In this document: in pieces, positions 35,841 to 40,466 of the stretch
Position numbering within the stretch: the stretch's first letter is position 1
Layout of the letters: each line of letters opens with the position of its first letter
From: JANJTY01 sp038257155
Lineage (GTDB): Bacteria; Pseudomonadota; Gammaproteobacteria; Xanthomonadales; Xanthomonadaceae
Reading direction: 5' to 3'
Length of the DNA stretch: 40,466 nt
Assembly (NCBI GenBank): GCA_038257155.1
Contig: JBBSJP010000044.1
Location: 1-40,466, forward strand
Translations under genes and position numbers: made by a program
Notes under the pieces: model-generated
Told to the model about the DNA's origin: nothing
Seen by the model: the letters and a program-made list of their open reading frames with translations, nothing else
The model's database searches: none

Positions 35841-36974
35841 ATGTCAAATGCACGCTTCTTCTCTCTCGTGAAAGCCACGCTGGCCTTGATCCTGGTGCTT
35901 GGGCTGAGCGCCTGCGGCAACGGCCAGGCCAAGCCGGAAATCCTGCGCCCGGCGATGGTGATCCAGCCACAGCCCAGCGCCGCTGCCTTTGAAGCCTACT
36001 CCGGCGAAGTTCGCGCGCGACATGAAGCACAGCTCGCTTTCCGCATGGGAGGCAAGATCGCTCGCAGGCTGGTGGATGTGGGCGATCAGGTCAAGGCCGG
36101 CCAGGTGCTGGCGGAGCTGGATCCGGACGACGTTCGCCTGCAGGTCGAAGCCATGCGGGCGCAACTGGCCGCAGCGCAGGCTGATGTCACCCTGGCGCGC
36201 GCCGAGCGCGATCGCCACCAAGCCTTGCTTGAACGCAAGCTGATCAGCACCTCGCTGTTCGAGATCCGCGACAACGCCTTCCGCGCCGCAGATGCGCGTC
36301 TGCGCCAGGTGCAGGCGCAGCTCGATGTAGCGCGCAATCAGGCCAGCTATGCGCGGCTCACCGCCTCCGATACCGGCGTCATCGCACAGCGTCTCGCGGA
36401 AGCCGGCCAGGTGGTGGCGGCCGGCCAGACCGTATTCGTGCTGGCCGCCGAAGGCGAGCGCGAAGTATTGATCAGCCTGCCGGAGCAGCGCATCGAGCTG
36501 TTCTCCGTCGGCCAGACGGTGCTCGTCGAACTCTGGTCGCGCGCCGGCGAACGCGTTCCCGGCACGATCCGCGAGCTGTCGCCGTCGGCAGACTCGCAGG
36601 CCCGCACCTTCGCGGCGCGGGTCAGTTTCGCGTCCGACACCGCCGGTGCCGAGCTGGGCCAGAGTGCGCGCGTCTACGCTGCGCGCAACGGCGCGCCATC
36701 GCTGTCGGTGCCGCTCACCGCCGTCAGTGCCGAAGAGGACTTAAGCTTTGTCTGGACGGTGGATCCGGCCGATGGCGCGGTTCGCAAGACCCTGGTGCAA
36801 ATCGGCGGCTACCGCGAGACCAGCGTGCCAGTGCTAGCGGGCCTGACAGCGGACAGCTGGGTGGTTGCGGCCGGCGTGCACCTGTTGCGCGAAGGTCAGC
36901 GGGTGCGTCCGGTGGATCGAGAGAATCGTCCAGTCAGCCTGGTGCGCAGCGAAGTGCAGCCACCCGCCCAATGA
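35841..36974 (+). CDS. RND efflux periplasmic adaptor (membrane fusion) lipoprotein (377 aa)
   Basis: The signal peptide ends in the lipobox L-S-A-C with the lipidated Cys at residue 25, so it is anchored in the inner membrane. The barrel-sandwich (lipoyl-like) halves are visible as GEVRARHEAQLAFRMGGKIA and YARLTASDTGVIAQR, separated by a helical hairpin (about residues 100-165), with a beta-barrel after it. This is the standard adaptor that links an RND pump to an outer-membrane channel. The pump gene follows after 86 bases. No outer-membrane TolC-type gene is in the window. Confidence 0.94.
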   Translation: MSNARFFSLVKATLALILVLGLSACGNGQAKPEILRPAMVIQPQPSAAAFEAYSGEVRARHEAQLAFRMGGKIARRLVDVGDQVKAGQVLAELDPDDVRLQVEAMRAQLAAAQADVTLARAERDRHQALLERKLISTSLFEIRDNAFRAADARLRQVQAQLDVARNQASYARLTASDTGVIAQRLAEAGQVVAAGQTVFVLAAEGEREVLISLPEQRIELFSVGQTVLVELWSRAGERVPGTIRELSPSADSQARTFAARVSFASDTAGAELGQSARVYAARNGAPSLSVPLTAVSAEEDLSFVWTVDPADGAVRKTLVQIGGYRETSVPVLAGLTADSWVVAAGVHLLREGQRVRPVDRENRPVSLVRSEVQPPAQ

Positions 36975-37060
36975 GCTGCCCGCCGAGCCGCCAGATCGGC
37001 TCGACATTCATGCGTATCCACTACCACGTCCCAGCGCCCGCCTGATCCCCGGAACCCCTC

Positions 37061-40000
37061 ATGTCCTTCAACCTCTCCGAGTGGTCGCTGCGCAACCGCA
37101 GTCTGATCGTCTACAGCATGCTGCTGCTTGCCATTGCCGGCATCTGGTCTTATCAGAACCTGGGCCAGAGTGAGGACCCGCCCTTCACCTTCAAGGCGAT
37201 GGTGGTTCGCACCCTGTGGCCGGGCGCTACGGCCGAGGAAGTCGCCAGCCAGGTGACCGAGCGAATCGAGAAGAAGCTGATGGAAACCGGTCAGTTCGAG
37301 ATGATCCGCGCCTACTCGCGGCCGGGTGAATCGCAGATCATCTTCGTCGCAAAGGACGACATGATCTCGGACGAACTGCCCGAGCTCTGGTACCAGATCC
37401 GCAAGAAGACCACCGACATCCGCCACACCCTGCCGCCCGGCATCGTCGGACCGTTCTTCAACGACGAGTTCGGGATCACCTTCGGCAATATCTATGCGCT
37501 ACAGGGCGAGGGATTCGACTACGCCACCCTGAAGGACTATGCCGAGCGCCTGCAACTCGAATTGCAGCGCGTCGATGCAGTCGGCAAGGTCGAGCTGATC
37601 GGCCTGCAGGAAGAGAAGATCTGGATCGAACTGGCCAACACCAAACTGGCCACGCTCGGCGTGCCGCTGCCGGCAGTGCAACAGGCGCTGGACGAACAGA
37701 ACGCCGTGGTGCCTGCGGGATTCTTCGAAACGCCCGGTGAGCGCATCCATCTGCGCGTGTCGGGCGCATTTGACACGGTCGAAGCCGTGCGTGACTTCCC
37801 CATTCGGGTCAACGAGCGCACCTTCCGCCTCGGCGATGTGGCCGAGGTGCGACGCGGCTTCGCCGATCCGCCGGCGCCGCGCATGCGCTTCATGGGCAAG
37901 GAAGCGATCGGCATCGCCGTGGCGATGAAGGATGGCGGCAACATCATTGAACTGGGGCGCCGCCTGGAAGACGAGTTCTCGCGTCTGCAGGACACCCTGC
38001 CGCTGGGCATGAGCCTGGCCAAGGTCGCCGATCAACCGCAGGCGGTGCGAGCTTCGGTCGGCGAGTTCGTCCAGGTTCTGGCCGAGGCGGTGGCCATCGT
38101 GCTGCTGGTGAGCTTCTTCTCGCTCGGCTTCCGCACCGGCTTGGTGGTGGCAATTTCGATCCCGCTGGTGCTGGCGATGACCTTCGCTGCCATGTACTAC
38201 TTCGGCATTGGCCTGCACAAGATCTCGCTCGGCGCCCTCGTGCTGGCGCTGGGCCTGCTGGTCGACGACGCCATCATCGCGGTCGAGATGATGGCGGTGA
38301 AGATGGAACAGGGCCTGAGCCGGCTCAAGGCCGCCGGCTTCATGTGGAAGGCGACCGCCTTTCCGATGCTGACCGGCACCCTGGTCACCGCCGCAGGCTT
38401 CCTGCCGATCGCTACGGCCGCCAGCAGCACCGGCGAATACACCCGCTCGATCTTCCAGGTGGTGACCTTGGCATTGCTGGTGAGCTGGATCGCTGCGGTG
38501 ATGTTCGTGCCGTATCTGGGCGACAAGCTGTTGCCTGACTTCGGCCCCAAGCCGGTGCCGGCACGCGGTTCGTGGGCTGCGCGCTACGCTGCGTGGCGCG
38601 AACGCCTTGATGCACGCTTGCCGGTCTGGATGCGCAGCGCGCCGCCCACGCAGCACGGCGCACACGACCCTTATGCCACGCCGTTCTACTCGCGCTTCCG
38701 CGCCACGGTGGCCTGGAGCGTGCACCATCGCGGTCTGGTGATCGGTCTGACGATTCTGGCCCTGGTGCTTTCGATTGGTCTGTTCCGCTTCGTGCCGCAG
38801 CAGTTCTTTCCCTCCTCGACGCGACTTGAACTGATGGTCGACATGAAGCTGGCCGAGGGCAGCTCACTGCTCGCCACCGAAGTTGAGGCACGTCGCTTCG
38901 AGCAGCTCGCGATGCAGCGCGAAGGCGTCGAGAGCGTGACGGCCTACGTCGGCACCGGCTCGCCGCGATTCTACCTGCCGCTCGACCAGCAGCTTCCGCA
39001 GGCCAGCTTCGCCCAGTTCGTGCTGCTGACCCGCGACATCCGCGCGCGTGAGGAAGTACGAGCCTGGCTGCAGCAGAACCTTCCCGAGCAGTTTCCGCAC
39101 GTGCAGACCCGCGTGGCGCGTCTGGAGAACGGTCCGCCGGTTGGCTATCCGGTGCAGTACCGCATTTCCGGCGAGCACATTCCCGATGTAAGGCGACTGG
39201 CCGAGCGCCTCGCCGACGTGGTTCGCAGTCATCCGGGACTTGGCAACGTCAATCTCGACTGGTCCGAGCCGAGCAAATCGGTGCGCATGGTGATCGACCA
39301 GGACCGCGCACGCGCGCTGGGCGTAACCTCGGCGCAGGTGGCAACCTTCCTGCGTGGCTCTCTCTCGGGCAGCCATGTCAGCCACTACCGCGAATCCAAT
39401 GAGCTGATCGAGATCCTGCTGCGCGGTCCCGAGGAGGAACGCACCCGCATCTCCCTGCTCGACAGCCTTGCCGTGCCCACGGCCTCTGGCGGCAGCGTGC
39501 CGCTGGCGCAAATTGCCACGCTCGACTACGGCTTCGAAGACGGCATCATCTGGCATCGCGACCGCCTGCCGACCATCACGGTGCGCGCCGACCTGGCCGG
39601 CGAACAGATGCCGGCCCAGATCGTCGCCGAACTGGCGCCGCAGATGGATGCCCTGCGCGCCGAACTGCCGAGCGGCTATCTGCTTGAAGTCGGCGGCACG
39701 GTCGAGGACGCCGCACGCGGACAGAGCTCGGTCAATGCCGGCGTACCTCTGTTTCTGGTGGCGGTTTTCAGCCTGTTGATGCTGCAGCTGCGCAGTTTCG
39801 CGCGCGCCCTGCTGGTGTTCCTCACCGCACCGCTCGGCCTGATCGGCGCTGTGGCCTTCCTGCTGATCCTGCAGGTGCCGTTCGGCTTCGTCGCGATGCT
39901 GGGAACCATCGCCCTGTCCGGCATGATCATGCGCAACTCGCTGATCCTGATCGACCAGATCGAACAGGACATCGCCGCCGGCGCCAGCCAGTTCGAGGCA

Positions 40001-40213
40001 ATCATCGAGGCTACGGTGCGGAGGTTCCGGCCAATTGTGCTGACGGCTCTGGCCGCGGTGCTGGCGATGATTCCGCTGTCGCGTAGCGTGTTTTTTGGGC
40101 CGATGGCGGTGGCGATCATGGGGGGGCTCTTGGTCGCAACCGCGCTGACTTTGCTGTTCTTGCCGGCCTTGTATGCGGCTTGGTTTCGGGTGAAGGAGCC
40201 AGTGAAGGATTGA
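37061..40213 (+). CDS. RND efflux transporter permease, HAE1-type (1050 aa)
   Basis: The length and order are those of an RND pump: TM1 near the N-terminus, a first porter domain (GQSEDPPFTFKAMVVRTLWP, WPGATAEEVASQVT), TM helices with the proton-relay region LALGLLVDDAIIAVEMM (Asp pair near residue 404), a central soluble insertion, a second periplasmic domain, and the last TM block with GMIMRNSLILIDQIEQD. A single Asp pair in TM4 fits a drug/proton pump rather than a heavy-metal CusA type. It works with the adaptor lipoprotein encoded upstream. Substrates cannot be predicted. Confidence 0.95.
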   Translation: MSFNLSEWSLRNRSLIVYSMLLLAIAGIWSYQNLGQSEDPPFTFKAMVVRTLWPGATAEEVASQVTERIEKKLMETGQFEMIRAYSRPGESQIIFVAKDDMISDELPELWYQIRKKTTDIRHTLPPGIVGPFFNDEFGITFGNIYALQGEGFDYATLKDYAERLQLELQRVDAVGKVELIGLQEEKIWIELANTKLATLGVPLPAVQQALDEQNAVVPAGFFETPGERIHLRVSGAFDTVEAVRDFPIRVNERTFRLGDVAEVRRGFADPPAPRMRFMGKEAIGIAVAMKDGGNIIELGRRLEDEFSRLQDTLPLGMSLAKVADQPQAVRASVGEFVQVLAEAVAIVLLVSFFSLGFRTGLVVAISIPLVLAMTFAAMYYFGIGLHKISLGALVLALGLLVDDAIIAVEMMAVKMEQGLSRLKAAGFMWKATAFPMLTGTLVTAAGFLPIATAASSTGEYTRSIFQVVTLALLVSWIAAVMFVPYLGDKLLPDFGPKPVPARGSWAARYAAWRERLDARLPVWMRSAPPTQHGAHDPYATPFYSRFRATVAWSVHHRGLVIGLTILALVLSIGLFRFVPQQFFPSSTRLELMVDMKLAEGSSLLATEVEARRFEQLAMQREGVESVTAYVGTGSPRFYLPLDQQLPQASFAQFVLLTRDIRAREEVRAWLQQNLPEQFPHVQTRVARLENGPPVGYPVQYRISGEHIPDVRRLAERLADVVRSHPGLGNVNLDWSEPSKSVRMVIDQDRARALGVTSAQVATFLRGSLSGSHVSHYRESNELIEILLRGPEEERTRISLLDSLAVPTASGGSVPLAQIATLDYGFEDGIIWHRDRLPTITVRADLAGEQMPAQIVAELAPQMDALRAELPSGYLLEVGGTVEDAARGQSSVNAGVPLFLVAVFSLLMLQLRSFARALLVFLTAPLGLIGAVAFLLILQVPFGFVAMLGTIALSGMIMRNSLILIDQIEQDIAAGASQFEAIIEATVRRFRPIVLTALAAVLAMIPLSRSVFFGPMAVAIMGGLLVATALTLLFLPALYAAWFRVKEPVKD

Positions 40214-40277
40214 TTCTTCGGATGCTGTTAAGTGCTCACTGAAGGACTGACATCGCCTGTCCTGTAGCCTGGCACGC

Positions 40278-40331
40278 CAACAGCAACAGCAACAGCAACA
40301 GCAACATCAACATCAACATCAAGATCAAGAT
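40278..40331. repeat. Graded hexanucleotide microsatellite
   Basis: Nine uninterrupted six-base units: CAACAG four times (40278-40301), CAACAT three times (40302-40319), CAAGAT twice (40320-40331), then CAAACG. The units change stepwise by single bases, as expected for expansion by slippage after point mutation. It lies 64 bases after the pump gene; on the minus strand a small open frame would read through it as Leu/Met/Ile repeats, but I do not call a gene. Confidence 0.9.
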
Positions 40332-40362
40332 CAAACGCTTTCGCGCCCCTTCGGGGCCACGA

Positions 40363-40465
40363 GTCACTTTCTCGTACGTCGGGCATCCTGCCCTCCGCCC
40401 TTCGGGCCGCCTTCGGCGTTCGGCCTCGCTCCTGCTCGGCTCGTGCTTGCCCAAGAGAAAGTAAC
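40363..40465. repeat. 103-base element bounded by 11-base inverted repeats
   Basis: GTCACTTTCTC (40363-40373) and GAGAAAGTAAC (40455-40465) are inverted repeats with one mismatch. The interior is GC-rich with small hairpins around CCCTTCGGG. A further hairpin, GCCCC/GGGGC (40345-40357), lies just outside and could end pump transcription. This looks like a dispersed non-coding element; the window ends at its right border, so the true end may lie beyond. Confidence 0.5.
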
Positions 40466-40466
40466 C

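Noticed and set aside
40236..40454. Minus-strand 72-codon frame with Leu/Met/Ile repeats
   Set aside because: The hydrophobic stretch is the microsatellite read in frame, and the N-terminal part lies in the inverted-repeat element. There is no ribosome site and no family.

Overview
The window is high-GC DNA with Gram-negative gene content: lipoprotein and Tat signals, an RND efflux pair, YccA, YadGH, and ThiC under a TPP riboswitch. The very large exported multidomain proteins, the C-terminal F-x-[ND]-G-F-E peptides and the GTAGGAG-type short palindromic repeats suggest a gammaproteobacterium of the Xanthomonadales (Lysobacterales) group. This placement is inference from gene content; no search was run.

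Region 1 (1-14078, minus strand) is a two-gene block of giant exported proteins. The upstream gene encodes 2986 residues: signal peptide, alpha/alpha-toroid repeats, four carboxypeptidase-regulatory-like domains, a long series of NHL-type beta-propeller repeats, Ig/macroglobulin-like domains and a glutamine-amidotransferase-like segment. Five bases after its stop, an RHS protein begins (signal peptide, transglutaminase-like domain with its cysteine replaced, hydrophobic segment, DUF6531, YD repeats). Its C-terminus lies beyond base 1, so any toxin or effector tip cannot be seen. A 322-base spacer separates this block from a divergent gene pair.

Region 2 (14401-24964) is mostly housekeeping and membrane functions. 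It holds a Tat-exported multicopper oxidase with a cation-diffusion-facilitator-like protein that lacks the metal ligands, an exported NTF2-like protein, a DUF2333 protein, a secreted beta-helix protein with a C-terminal GFE peptide, YccA with a clear intrinsic terminator, a DUF486 membrane protein, an MgtC/DUF4010 membrane protein, and the YadGH ABC transporter.

Region 3 (24965-32245) is an accessory, rearranged segment. It contains REP-like palindromes, a decayed IS110-family transposase end, a small helical protein, and a 5.25 kb gene for a 1749-residue beta-helix protein with two CSLREA-type modules. That gene lies between two same-direction copies of an unassigned dispersed repeat. The right copy abuts a truncated, frameshifted and diverged second copy of the yadH 3' end. 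This is the part of the window with the clearest signs of recombination or transfer.

Region 4 (32246-40466) returns to ordinary genes: thiC with its TPP riboswitch, a small membrane protein, and a TetR regulator divergent from an RND adaptor and pump gene pair with a palindromic operator candidate between them. The window ends in a hexanucleotide microsatellite and a 103-base element bounded by 11-base inverted repeats.

The best candidates for something undescribed are the toroid/NHL protein coupled to the transglutaminase-RHS protein, and the repeat-flanked CSLREA beta-helix island. The GFE C-terminal peptide shared by two otherwise different secreted proteins is a third.
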